A DNA stretch of 64,000 nt from Chitinophaga sp. Cy-1792 (lineage in GTDB: Bacteria > Bacteroidota > Bacteroidia > Chitinophagales > Chitinophagaceae): the NCBI RefSeq assembly GCF_011752935.1, contig NZ_VWWO01000001.1, positions 2,232,001 through 2,296,000 on the forward strand, given 5' to 3'. The notes under the pieces were generated by a model. That model saw nothing but the letters and a program-made list of their open reading frames with translations. It made no database searches and had not been told where the DNA came from. The number at the start of each line of letters is the position of its first letter. The first letter of the stretch is position 1. A program made the position numbers and the translations under genes. Positions 9,337-16,846 of this stretch are shown piece after piece.

Positions 9337-10155
9337 TTATCTTACCACTTTCCTGATCTCCACCAGTTTCTCCAGCAGCTCTTCCAGCAGGTCCAGGCGC
9401 AGCATGTTGGCACCGTCGGATTTAGCGCAGGAAGGATCAGGATGTGTTTCAATGAATAATCCATCTGCACCGGTAGCAATAGCCGCTTTGGCAATGGTAC
9501 TGATCAGTTTCGGATTACCACCGGTAACACCACCCGGCTGGTTAGGCTGTTGTAAAGAGTGGGTACAGTCCATCACCACAGGTTGTCCCAAATCACGCAT
9601 GATAGGAATATTGCGGTAATCTACTACAAGGTCCTGGTAACCGAAGGTGGTACCACGCTCTGTCAGCATGATTTTATCATTGCCGGCACCTTTGATTTTC
9701 TCAACGGCAAATTTCATAGACTCGCCACTGAGGAATTGTCCTTTCTTAACGTTTACTACTTTACCGGTTTCTGCTGCTGCCAGCAGGATGTCTGTCTGAC
9801 GGCATAAAAACGCAGGTATCTGCAATACGTCTACATAAGCTGCTGCCATAGCTGCTTCTGCTGCAGAGTGTATATCTGATGTTACAGGTACGTTAAAAGT
9901 CTTGCCTATCTTTTGCAATAATTCCAGTCCTTCCACATCACCGATGCCGGTAAAGGAATGAATACTGGTACGATTGGCTTTGCGATATGAGGCTTTGAAA
10001 ATGTAAGGGATTTCCAGTCTTTTACAGATGCCGGAAACTTTCTCGGCGACTGTCATCAGTATCTCTTCTTCTTCAATCACACAGGGGCCTGCAATCAGGA
10101 AAAAATTATCCGGATTGTACTGCTCCTGGAACAATGATTTTAAATGCTTCATCAT
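9337..10155 (-). CDS. kdsA: 3-deoxy-8-phosphooctulonate synthase (KDO-8-P synthase)
   Basis: A 272-residue enzyme that condenses phosphoenolpyruvate with arabinose 5-phosphate to give KDO 8-phosphate, the first committed step to the Kdo of lipopolysaccharide. Family signatures seen: FFLIAGPCVIEEEE near residue 18, FKASYRKANRTS near residue 55, the PVTSDIHS segment, LTERGTTFGY, and MDCTHSLQQPN. GPCVIE and the Cys in it are typical of the metal-dependent or related KdsA fold. No other kds gene is adjacent. The start could be Met1 or Met2. A TACCTTTG box on the - strand at 10182-10189 may be its -7 element. Confidence 0.95.
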   Translation of the reverse strand: MMKHLKSLFQEQYNPDNFFLIAGPCVIEEEEILMTVAEKVSGICKRLEIPYIFKASYRKANRTSIHSFTGIGDVEGLELLQKIGKTFNVPVTSDIHSAAEAAMAAAYVDVLQIPAFLCRQTDILLAAAETGKVVNVKKGQFLSGESMKFAVEKIKGAGNDKIMLTERGTTFGYQDLVVDYRNIPIMRDLGQPVVMDCTHSLQQPNQPGGVTGGNPKLISTIAKAAIATGADGLFIETHPDPSCAKSDGANMLRLDLLEELLEKLVEIRKVVR

Positions 10156-10181
10156 AATTTTATTTCTGTTGAATCAGGTTG

Positions 10182-10189
10182 CAAAGGTA
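10182..10189 (-). promoter_or_regulatory. candidate -7 box for kdsA
   Basis: The - strand reads TACCTTTG, a match to TAnnTTTG, 27 nt before the kdsA start. There is no clear TTG at the expected upstream spacing. Confidence 0.35.
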
Positions 10190-10394
10190 ACCTTTATTAT
10201 GTAGTAATCTGGCCTTTCCAGACCCGGCTTGTAAGGCTTATGTCATAATATTGTAATCCACAAACATTTCTGTTCCTCAATGGTAATTGCTATTGTTATA
10301 GCATTGTCAAGCGCATATATGTGCTGTTCGGAAATAGACAGGAACCCAGTAATATTACGTCCGTTTAAAAAATATCTGCAACAACAAACTTGTT

Positions 10395-11333
10395 ATGAAG
10401 AAAGATAAGATCCTGGTTATTGGTGCCTGTGGACAAATTGGCGTGGAGCTGACCCTGGCCTTAAGGAAAATGTATGGAGATGCAAACGTACTGGCGTCTG
10501 ACCTCCGTGAAGAACACGATCTGCTGAAAGGAACCGGGCCTTATGTGTCGCTGGATGTAATGAACAAGGAAATGTTGCACGTGCTGGTAATCCGTCACAA
10601 TATTACCCAGATCTATCTCCTGGCGGCTATCCTTTCCGCTACCGGCGAAAAAAATCCTTTACTGGCATGGCATATCAATATGCAAAGCCTCCTCAACGTA
10701 CTGGATATCGCCAAGGAAGAACACCTCGATAAAGTATACTGGCCTAGCTCCATCGCTGTATTCGGCCCTAACTCCCCTATGCAGGATACACCACAGCATA
10801 CGATCATCGAACCAACTACCATCTACGGTATCTCCAAATTCGCCGGCGAACGCTGGTGCGAATACTATAACCACCGCTATGGTGTAGATGTAAGAAGTCT
10901 GCGCTACCCTGGCCTGATCAGCTATAAATCTGCTCCGGGCGGCGGTACCACCGACTACGCAGTAGAAATCTTCCACGAAGCAAAAGAAAATAAAAAATAT
11001 ACCAGCTTCCTCTCCGAAGATACCTACCTGCCAATGATGTATATGCCGGATGCTATCAGAGCTACCATCGAACTGATGGAAGCCGATGCCTCCAAAATAT
11101 CCATCCGCAGCGCCTATAACCTTTCTGCTATGAGCTTCTCACCAAAAGAAATCGCAGCAGAAATCAAAAAGCATATTCCTGAGTTTACCATCGGTTACGA
11201 GCCAGACTACCGCCAGCAAATCGCAGACGGCTGGCCTAACAGCATGGACGACAGCATGGCTCGTAAAGACTGGGGCTGGAAACCGGAGTACGATCTCGCT
11301 AAAATGACAAAAGATATGCTGGACAATATTTAA
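10395..11333 (+). CDS. L-threonine 3-dehydrogenase, short-chain (epimerase-like) type
   Basis: A 312-residue NAD-dependent epimerase/dehydratase-fold protein. The Rossmann motif GACGQIG is at residues 9-15, and the catalytic YGISK (Y-x-x-x-K) is near residue 142. Full-length similarity to the SDR-type threonine dehydrogenases of Bacteroidota is evident in LLAAILSATGEKNP, the PSSIAVFGP segment, RYPGLISYKSAPGGGTTDYA, and the C-terminal W-x-P-x-YDL. These oxidise L-threonine to 2-amino-3-ketobutyrate, which is then cleaved to glycine and acetyl-CoA. The partner kbl gene is not in this window. Closely related UDP-glucose epimerases lack the GGGTTDYA stretch, so this call is fairly firm. Confidence 0.85.
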   Translation: MKKDKILVIGACGQIGVELTLALRKMYGDANVLASDLREEHDLLKGTGPYVSLDVMNKEMLHVLVIRHNITQIYLLAAILSATGEKNPLLAWHINMQSLLNVLDIAKEEHLDKVYWPSSIAVFGPNSPMQDTPQHTIIEPTTIYGISKFAGERWCEYYNHRYGVDVRSLRYPGLISYKSAPGGGTTDYAVEIFHEAKENKKYTSFLSEDTYLPMMYMPDAIRATIELMEADASKISIRSAYNLSAMSFSPKEIAAEIKKHIPEFTIGYEPDYRQQIADGWPNSMDDSMARKDWGWKPEYDLAKMTKDMLDNI

Positions 11334-11338
11334 TTTCT

Positions 11339-11416
11339 CCCGATGTTAAGCCGGAGCCGCAGGCTCCGGCTTAACATCGGGAATCTGGTCCCGCCGAAGG
11401 CGGGACCAGATTCCCG
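11339..11416. repeat. overlapping double-hairpin element, copy 1
   Basis: Hairpin 1 (11339-11381) has perfect 20-bp arms, cccgatgttaagccggagcc, around the loop gca. Hairpin 2 (11378-11416) has arms of 18 bp, cgggaatctggtcccgcc, around the loop gaa. They share about 4 nt, so both cannot form completely at once. The element lies between the convergent threonine dehydrogenase and cysN genes, just before a separate terminator. Two more elements of the same architecture but other sequence are at 25576 and 26482. Confidence 0.85.
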
Positions 11417-11422
11417 AAAAGA

Positions 11423-11470
11423 TATAATGCAAAAAGGCTCTCCCATTTGGAAGAGCCTTTTTGCATTATA
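11423..11470. terminator. bidirectional terminator of threonine dehydrogenase and cysN
   Basis: The arms tataatgcaaaaaggctct and agagcctttttgcattata (19 bp) surround a roughly 10-nt loop. Internal A5/T5 tracts give a terminator on either strand. Confidence 0.9.
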
Positions 11471-11482
11471 AAGTGGTATAAT

Positions 11483-12730
11483 TTATTCAACAAACCCCAC
11501 TGCTACAGTGGTGTTGTTAAACTCATCTATCAGAATAAACGCGCCATTGGCAGGATTCACGCTATAGGCATCCGCCAGTACCGGCGACGCCGTTTTAACG
11601 GTGATCTTACCGATATCATTCAGGCCCATGGAGGTTTTACCTTCAATCTGCTCGTAATTGGTAACATCCACCACAAAATTGATCTGCTGTACTTTTGCTT
11701 TTACGCGGTTTACACCATGTTGCAGGAGATAGGTTTTTCCTGTTGTCAATGGGGTGGCATCCATCCAGCATACCTGTGCTGTAACCTCTTTCAGCTGCTG
11801 AGGCTGCTGATCTGGTTTTACCAGCATATTACCGCGACTGCTGTCAATTTCATCTTCCAGGGTAATCACCACGCTTTCTCTTGCATGCGCTGTATCCAGT
11901 TGTTTTTCGAACTGCTCAATGGTTTTGATTTTACTGCGCTGACCCGAAGGCAGGGATATCACTTCTTCGCCTACACGGAAATGGCCACTGGCCACTTTAC
12001 CTGCAAAGCCGCGGAAATCGTGGTATTCCGTTGTTCTTGGGCGGATAACACTCTGGATAGGGAAACGGGCAGGATGTACGCTGTCTGCATGATCAAACTG
12101 AACCTGCTCCAGGTAATCCAGCAGGGTAGGGCCCTGGTACCAGCTGATGGCGCCATTGCTGGAAGCCACGTTTTCGCCGTACAGGGAAGAAACAGGGATG
12201 AACTTCACCTCCCGGCCTTTGTAGCCGGCATTCTCCAGCAGCTGCTGGAATTCTTCACTGATCTGGTTGAAACGGGCTTCGCTGTAGTCGACCAGGTCCA
12301 TTTTATTAACGCATACCACCAGGTAAGGAATACGCAGGAGGTTGGCGATGAAGAAATGGCGGAAAGTCTGTTCCACAATGCCTTTGCGGGCATCGATGAG
12401 GATCAGGGATACCTGGGCGTTGGAAGCGCCGGTAACCATGTTGCGGGTATATTCGATATGTCCCGGCGTATCGGCGATGATATATTTTCTGGTGGGAGTA
12501 GAAAAGTAGATATGTGCCACATCAATGGTAATACCTTGCTCACGTTCCGCTACCAGACCATCAGTCAGGAGGGAGAGATCGGTGAAGTCAAGACCTTTTC
12601 TTTTGCTGGCAGCATGTAATGCTTCCATTTTATCTTGGGGGATAGAATTGGTATCGTAGAGAAGACGTCCTATGAGCGTGCTTTTTCCATCATCTACACT
12701 ACCGGAGGTGGCTATACGTAATACTTCCAT
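11483..12730 (-). CDS. cysN: sulfate adenylyltransferase subunit 1 (GTPase)
   Basis: A 415-residue translation-factor-like GTPase, the regulatory subunit of ATP sulfurylase, which couples GTP hydrolysis to synthesis of adenosine 5'-phosphosulfate. G-domain motifs: GSVDDGKST at residues 10-18, DTPGHIEYTRNM near residue 90, and NKMDL near residue 142. Two beta-barrel domains follow (IRPRTTEYHDFRGFAGKV). There is no APS-kinase domain at the C-terminus, so it is plain CysN rather than a CysNC fusion. It is the last gene of the cysH-cysD-cysN operon, 110 nt after cysD, and is followed by a terminator. Confidence 0.95.
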   Translation of the reverse strand: MEVLRIATSGSVDDGKSTLIGRLLYDTNSIPQDKMEALHAASKRKGLDFTDLSLLTDGLVAEREQGITIDVAHIYFSTPTRKYIIADTPGHIEYTRNMVTGASNAQVSLILIDARKGIVEQTFRHFFIANLLRIPYLVVCVNKMDLVDYSEARFNQISEEFQQLLENAGYKGREVKFIPVSSLYGENVASSNGAISWYQGPTLLDYLEQVQFDHADSVHPARFPIQSVIRPRTTEYHDFRGFAGKVASGHFRVGEEVISLPSGQRSKIKTIEQFEKQLDTAHARESVVITLEDEIDSSRGNMLVKPDQQPQQLKEVTAQVCWMDATPLTTGKTYLLQHGVNRVKAKVQQINFVVDVTNYEQIEGKTSMGLNDIGKITVKTASPVLADAYSVNPANGAFILIDEFNNTTVAVGFVE

Positions 12731-12840
12731 TTTGTTTTGTTTTGTGTACAGCAGATGAGCTGCTGCGGGTGTTTTCCGCGGGTGGCGCGGGAATGTAGTT
12801 CCATCCTGGCAAAACCTGTGCAGGTATTGCCGTTTGCCGG

Positions 12841-13749
12841 TTAGAAATAACCAGCCTGCTTACGTTTTTCCATAGCAGCTTCAGAGCGTTTATCATCAAT
12901 ACGGGCGCCTCTTTCAGAGATTTTGGCTTCCATAATTTCAGCGATGATATCTTCCAGTTTATCTGCTTCGGAGAGCACGGCTGCGGTACAGGTCATATCA
13001 CCAACAGTACGGAAACGTACTTTCTGGAGATAAGGCACCTCATCGGCAGTGGTATTCAGGAAAGGAGAGTATGGCCAGTAAAGTCCGTCTCTTTCAATGA
13101 TTTCGCGCTCATGTGCGTAATAGATAGATGGAATACGGAGATTTTCCCTGCGGATGTAATTCCAGACATCCAGCTCTGTCCAGTTAGAGATAGGGAATAC
13201 CCTTACGTTTTCGCCTATATTAATTTTACCGTTGAGGATATCAAACAGTTCAGGGCGTTGCATTTTAGCATTCCATTGACCGAATTCATCTCTTACAGAG
13301 AAGATCCTTTCCTTTGCACGTGCTTTCTCTTCGTCGCGGCGGGCGCCCCCTATACATGCATCAAACTTGCCTTCTTCGATGGCATCGAGGAGGGTAACGG
13401 TTTGCAGGGCATTACGGCTGGCGTATTTACCGGTTTCTTCCTGTACTTTTCCCTGGTCAATGCTATCCTGCACATTCCGTACAATGATATCCAGGCCCAG
13501 TGTATCTACCAGCCAGTCGCGGAACTCGATGGTTTCCGGGAAGTTATGACCCGTATCTACATGGAGTAAAGGAAAAGGTATTTTACCTGGATAGAAAGCC
13601 TTCTGTGCTAAGCGTACCAGGGTGATGGAGTCCTTTCCACCGGAGAAAAGCAACACGGGTTTCTCAAACTGGGCAGCAGTTTCACGAAGTATATAGATGG
13701 CTTCATCTTCCAGTGCCTGAGGAAATTCCCAATTGATCTGATTCGTCAT
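12841..13749 (-). CDS. cysD: sulfate adenylyltransferase subunit 2
   Basis: A 302-residue catalytic subunit of ATP sulfurylase, making APS from ATP and sulfate together with CysN. The PP-loop motif SGGKDS is near residues 36-41, followed by HVDTGHNFPETIEFRD near residue 63 and CIGGARRDEEKARAKERIFS near residue 130, all hallmarks of CysD. The C-terminal RMKQAGYF-like end is also typical. It sits between cysH (57 nt upstream) and cysN on the same strand, so these three are one sulfate-assimilation operon. Confidence 0.95.
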   Translation of the reverse strand: MTNQINWEFPQALEDEAIYILRETAAQFEKPVLLFSGGKDSITLVRLAQKAFYPGKIPFPLLHVDTGHNFPETIEFRDWLVDTLGLDIIVRNVQDSIDQGKVQEETGKYASRNALQTVTLLDAIEEGKFDACIGGARRDEEKARAKERIFSVRDEFGQWNAKMQRPELFDILNGKINIGENVRVFPISNWTELDVWNYIRRENLRIPSIYYAHEREIIERDGLYWPYSPFLNTTADEVPYLQKVRFRTVGDMTCTAAVLSEADKLEDIIAEIMEAKISERGARIDDKRSEAAMEKRKQAGYF

Positions 13750-13806
13750 GGACTATATAAATTAGTTGAAGTTATCGTGTTTGTTTAGAGAAGATTATGA
13801 AGATGA

Positions 13807-14490
13807 TCAGCCATGGAGGCCACATTCCTTATGGGAGATCTCCCACCACCAGCGACCCGCCCTTGGATGCTCACCTGGCTCGATGGCGCGGGTACATGGG
13901 GCGCAGCCTATGCTGATAAAGCCTTTATCATGCAGCTTGTTATAAGGAATGTTATGCGTTTTCAGGTGATCGATCATCTCGTCGAAGGTCCAGTGGATCA
14001 GCGGATTGTATTTGTACAACTGCTTGTTTTCGTCCCACTCGAGCGCTTTCATATCATGACGGTTGTCGGATTGTTCGGCGCGTAAACCGGTAATCCAGAC
14101 TTTCACTCCCTGCAATGCACGGTTCAGGGGCACCACCTTACGGATACCACAACACTCTTTCCTGTTGTCAACTGATTCGTAAAAGCTGTTCGGACCTTTA
14201 GCCTTCAGCAACTGTTCTACAGCTGCTGTTTCAGGGAAATACACGTCTATCGGCTGTTTGTAGCGTGCCATCGTCAGGTCGATGAGGTCATAGGTTTCCT
14301 GGAACAGTCGCCCGGTATCCAGGGTAAATACCCGCACGGGTAAGTTATTGCGCCAGATAATGTCTGCAATTACCTGGTCTTCCTGGCCAAAAGATGTGGA
14401 AAATGCTACTGCTCCCGGATATTGCTCCGTCAACAGCCTGATGCCTTCCACTACTGACTTGTTGTCCAGCGCGGTGGTAATGTCTGTCAT
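13807..14490 (-). CDS. cysH: assimilatory adenylyl-sulfate (APS/PAPS) reductase
   Basis: Although the frame is open to 14610, the ATG at 14490 (MTDITTALDN) is chosen because family members start there; this gives 227 residues. The enzyme reduces activated sulfate to sulfite with thioredoxin. The PP-loop-like FSTSFGQEDQV is at residues 30-40 and the catalytic ECGLH near the C-terminus (Cys223). The cysteine pairs Cys113-Cys114 and Cys196-x-x-Cys199 are present; in this family they bind a [4Fe-4S] cluster and mark enzymes that use APS directly. The operon has no cysC kinase, which agrees. It is the first gene of the operon, behind an Rrf2-type regulator. Confidence 0.93.
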   Translation of the reverse strand: MTDITTALDNKSVVEGIRLLTEQYPGAVAFSTSFGQEDQVIADIIWRNNLPVRVFTLDTGRLFQETYDLIDLTMARYKQPIDVYFPETAAVEQLLKAKGPNSFYESVDNRKECCGIRKVVPLNRALQGVKVWITGLRAEQSDNRHDMKALEWDENKQLYKYNPLIHWTFDEMIDHLKTHNIPYNKLHDKGFISIGCAPCTRAIEPGEHPRAGRWWWEISHKECGLHG

Positions 14491-14559
14491 GTAATACTTC
14501 CTTATGGTGAAATGCCTTGTGCCAGCCCTTCTGCACTGAAATTTATTGCAGCGGGTATA

Positions 14560-14601
14560 CAAAAATACATAAAACCTATAAAAAAGATAGACTAAATAGG
14601 T
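14560..14601 (-). promoter_or_regulatory. cysH-operon promoter region with inverted repeat
   Basis: The - strand has TATTTTTG (14560-14567), a TAnnTTTG match 70 nt before the cysH ATG. Directly upstream is an inverted repeat ACCTAT, 16 nt, ATAGGT (14574-14601), with a second CTAT/ATAG pair nested inside. Its place at the -10 to -40 position of the sulfate operon and next to an Rrf2-family gene makes it a candidate operator. No TTG -33 element is seen. Confidence 0.4.
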
Positions 14602-14696
14602 AAAAAGCAAAAATATTTTGATGGACGTATGCCGGACCGGCAGCCAGCCTGCAGTAAGGCAGGATTTGATCAGAAATGGAGGGAATAGGGGGCAAA

Positions 14697-14725
14697 GAAA
14701 AAGCTCCTGCCTGGGCAGGAGCTTT
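14697..14725 (-). terminator. terminator of the Rrf2-type regulator gene
   Basis: The arms aaagctcctgcc and ggcaggagcttt (12 bp) have a 2-nt apex. On the - strand the stem runs into TTTTTC. It separates the regulator from the cysH operon. Confidence 0.8.
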
Positions 14726-14748
14726 CTAAATTCTTGATAATCTTTTAC

Positions 14749-15168
14749 TTAGGCATTCCTTGTAAGAATATCTTTCAGTGTCTTGTTTTCCAGAATTTTG
14801 AGTGCGGAGTCTCTAACTCTACCCATTACTTCATTCAAACCACAGATAGCTTCGTCACGACAGTTCTCGCAACGTTCGTAGTAGTTCAGGCTCACGCAGG
14901 GCAGCAGTGCAATAGGACCGTCCAGCAGGCGTATAATCCTTGCCAGCGCGATTTCCTTTGGCGGCTTCATCAGGTAATAGCCACCGCCTTTCCCTTTTTT
15001 ACTACCCAGAATACCAGAGTTTTTCAACTCCAGGAGAATATTTTCCAGAAACTTGATAGATATATTCTTTTCCTGTGCTATTTCAGAGATAAGGATAGGT
15101 CCTTTGTCTACATTCTCGGCCAGGTAAATTAATGCGTGAAATGCGTATTGTGTTTTTTTAGATAACAT
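14749..15168 (-). CDS. Rrf2-family transcriptional regulator
   Basis: A 139-residue winged-helix regulator. The N-terminus MLSKKTQYAFHALIYLAEN and the recognition-helix region ISEIAQEKNISIKFLENILLELKN are characteristic, as is GKGGGYYLMKPP in the wing. The C-terminal part carries four cysteines, Cys91, Cys100, Cys103 and Cys109, arranged somewhat like the cluster-binding region of IscR, so it may sense Fe-S status or redox state. It lies immediately upstream of cysH-cysD-cysN, separated by a terminator, which suggests that it controls sulfate assimilation, as CymR (also Rrf2) does for cysteine metabolism in Firmicutes. That regulatory role is inference. Confidence 0.9.
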   Translation of the reverse strand: MLSKKTQYAFHALIYLAENVDKGPILISEIAQEKNISIKFLENILLELKNSGILGSKKGKGGGYYLMKPPKEIALARIIRLLDGPIALLPCVSLNYYERCENCRDEAICGLNEVMGRVRDSALKILENKTLKDILTRNA

Positions 15169-15229
15169 ATCGTCTGTTTTGCATCCCCCCTGGATGTGCT
15201 TTGGTGGCAGCGAACATTATTTAACCTAA

Positions 15230-15237
15230 CAAATATA
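15230..15237 (-). promoter_or_regulatory. candidate -7 box of the Rrf2 regulator
   Basis: The - strand reads TATATTTG, matching TAnnTTTG, about 62 nt before the ATG. No convincing -33 element lies upstream. Confidence 0.35.
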
Positions 15238-15317
15238 AGTTGTTCCTGCGTTTTTTTGACATTTTGCCATAGATAACCTGACAAACCCGCAAAAGCAGGC
15301 TTTATTCAAACTATCTT

Positions 15318-16034
15318 TTAGAGGTTCAGCACATCTTTCATGGTAAACACACCTGTTTTGCCTTTCAGCCATTCTGCTGCAACTACAGCGCCGGCAGCAA
15401 AGCCTTCCCTTGAATGGGCCGTATGTGTAATGCTGATATCGTCGATAGGAGAGGTATAAGTGACAGAGTGCGTACCCGGCGCCGGATCAATACGTTTGGA
15501 GATGATCGGCAGCAGCTCAGGGTTATGGCTTTCTTCGTTTACCCATTCTTTTTTACGGGTAACGGAGTGCAGCAGTTGTTCTGCCAGCGTGATGGCAGTT
15601 CCGCTTGGACTGTCTTTCTTCTGGGTATGGTGGATTTCTTCCATCCATACATCGTATTGAGACTGACCAGCCATCAGTTCAGCCAGGCGTTTGTTTACTT
15701 CAAAGAAGATGTTTACACCGATGCTGAAATTGGTGGCATGCAGGAAAGCTTTTCCTTCTTTTTTGCAGATTTCTTCAATTTCAGGCAATTTTTCCAGCCA
15801 TCCGGTGGTGCCGCAAACAACAGGGACATTTGCTTCAAAGCATTTGAGGATGTTTTCGTAGGCTGTTTCCGGGCTGGTAAATTCGATAGCTACATCTGCC
15901 TGGCCAAGGTGTTCCTTGTCCAGCAGGTGTTTATGGCTGATATCTATGCGCAGTATAACTTCGTGACCTTTGGCGGTAGCAATGGCATCAATGGCTTTAC
16001 CCATTTTGCCATATCCGATCAGTGCGATTTTCAT
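15318..16034 (-). CDS. dapB: 4-hydroxy-tetrahydrodipicolinate reductase
   Basis: A 238-residue NAD(P)H-dependent enzyme of the diaminopimelate/lysine pathway. The N-terminal Rossmann motif GYGKMG is at residues 7-12 and the nucleotide-proximal CGTTGW near residue 74. The family signature around the catalytic His and Lys, EEIHHTQKKDSPSGTA, is near residue 133, and the C-terminal THTAHSREGFAAGAV is conserved. It is slightly shorter than E. coli DapB (273), normal for Bacteroidota. It is the last gene of a parA-parB-DUF5683-dapB cluster and lies 38 nt after the DUF5683 gene. Confidence 0.95.
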   Translation of the reverse strand: MKIALIGYGKMGKAIDAIATAKGHEVILRIDISHKHLLDKEHLGQADVAIEFTSPETAYENILKCFEANVPVVCGTTGWLEKLPEIEEICKKEGKAFLHATNFSIGVNIFFEVNKRLAELMAGQSQYDVWMEEIHHTQKKDSPSGTAITLAEQLLHSVTRKKEWVNEESHNPELLPIISKRIDPAPGTHSVTYTSPIDDISITHTAHSREGFAAGAVVAAEWLKGKTGVFTMKDVLNL

Positions 16035-16072
16035 AACCTTTTACTTCGGTTTTTTTATGTTGATGGCGGCGA

Positions 16073-16846
16073 CTAGCGACCTGCATAATACAGGCCCTGT
16101 CTGGTTTTTTTCCCTCCGAGAGAGATATTGACACCTATGCCTAATGTGCGATTATTAATGATGGTGGGCGACACTCTGAGCGACAGATCATCTGAAATGT
16201 CGAAGGAGCGGAGATGTGCAAATACAGTCGCATCCACGATATTCAATCCATATGACAATACGAAGAACAATACAGAATAATCCACGTACGACCGGTACTG
16301 GTCCCTGATCACCTTGATGGCATCTGCGGGATAGGTACGCGGGTAAATGGTTTCAAATTCGTCGTGAATATCGGGGTTGTTGAGTAACCTGATACGGTAG
16401 GCGTCACGGTAACGCTTATACTCTTTCATATTGAAAATGAAAAAGCCGGTACAGGTACCGATCGCCGCATATACTAAAGGTATTTTCCAGTATTCTCTGT
16501 TATAGGCCTGACCTAAACCTGGCAGAACTGCTGAGTAAAGCGCTGCTTTACGCGGACTATGATAGTTGGCAGGCTCTCCCAGTTTATCAGACTGGATAAT
16601 GCTATCCATGTGTTTGGCATGTGCTGCACTGTCCGACGCTGCTTTACTTACCTGGATTGTTGTATCGGAGGTAAATTTGATGGCAGGGGGCACCGTGTCC
16701 CGTTGCTGCGTGGTAGCAGCCATTACAGGTGCTGTTGCTATGCACAGCAACAGGAATAAAGTTATACGCAAAAAATGATGAATCTGTCCAGCCTTATTAG
16801 CCACCGTAAATGTCAATTTTTTCCAGAATGCTATCCAGTTCTTCAT
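16073..16846 (-). CDS. DUF5683 domain protein, exported
   Basis: A 257-residue protein containing the Bacteroidota DUF5683 core: SPRKAALYSAVLPGLGQAYN, then REYWKIPLVYAAIGTCTGFF and NMKEYKRYRDAYRIRL, followed by a second hydrophobic segment (SVLFFVLSYGLNIVDATVFA). From the ATG at 16846 it would overlap the end of parB by 50 nt and have a long polar stretch before the signal peptide. A TTG at 16771 would instead begin a classical signal peptide (RITLFLLLCIATAPVMA) and remove the overlap, so that start is a serious alternative. Function unknown; its fixed place between parB and dapB hints at an envelope or cell-division role. Confidence 0.85.
   Translation of the reverse strand: MKNWIAFWKKLTFTVANKAGQIHHFLRITLFLLLCIATAPVMAATTQQRDTVPPAIKFTSDTTIQVSKAASDSAAHAKHMDSIIQSDKLGEPANYHSPRKAALYSAVLPGLGQAYNREYWKIPLVYAAIGTCTGFFIFNMKEYKRYRDAYRIRLLNNPDIHDEFETIYPRTYPADAIKVIRDQYRSYVDYSVLFFVLSYGLNIVDATVFAHLRSFDISDDLSLRVSPTIINNRTLGIGVNISLGGKKTRQGLYYAGR

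Noticed and set aside
11447..12619. 390-codon + strand frame opposite cysN
   Set aside because: It is the complement of a well-conserved GTPase gene, with no recognisable protein motif.
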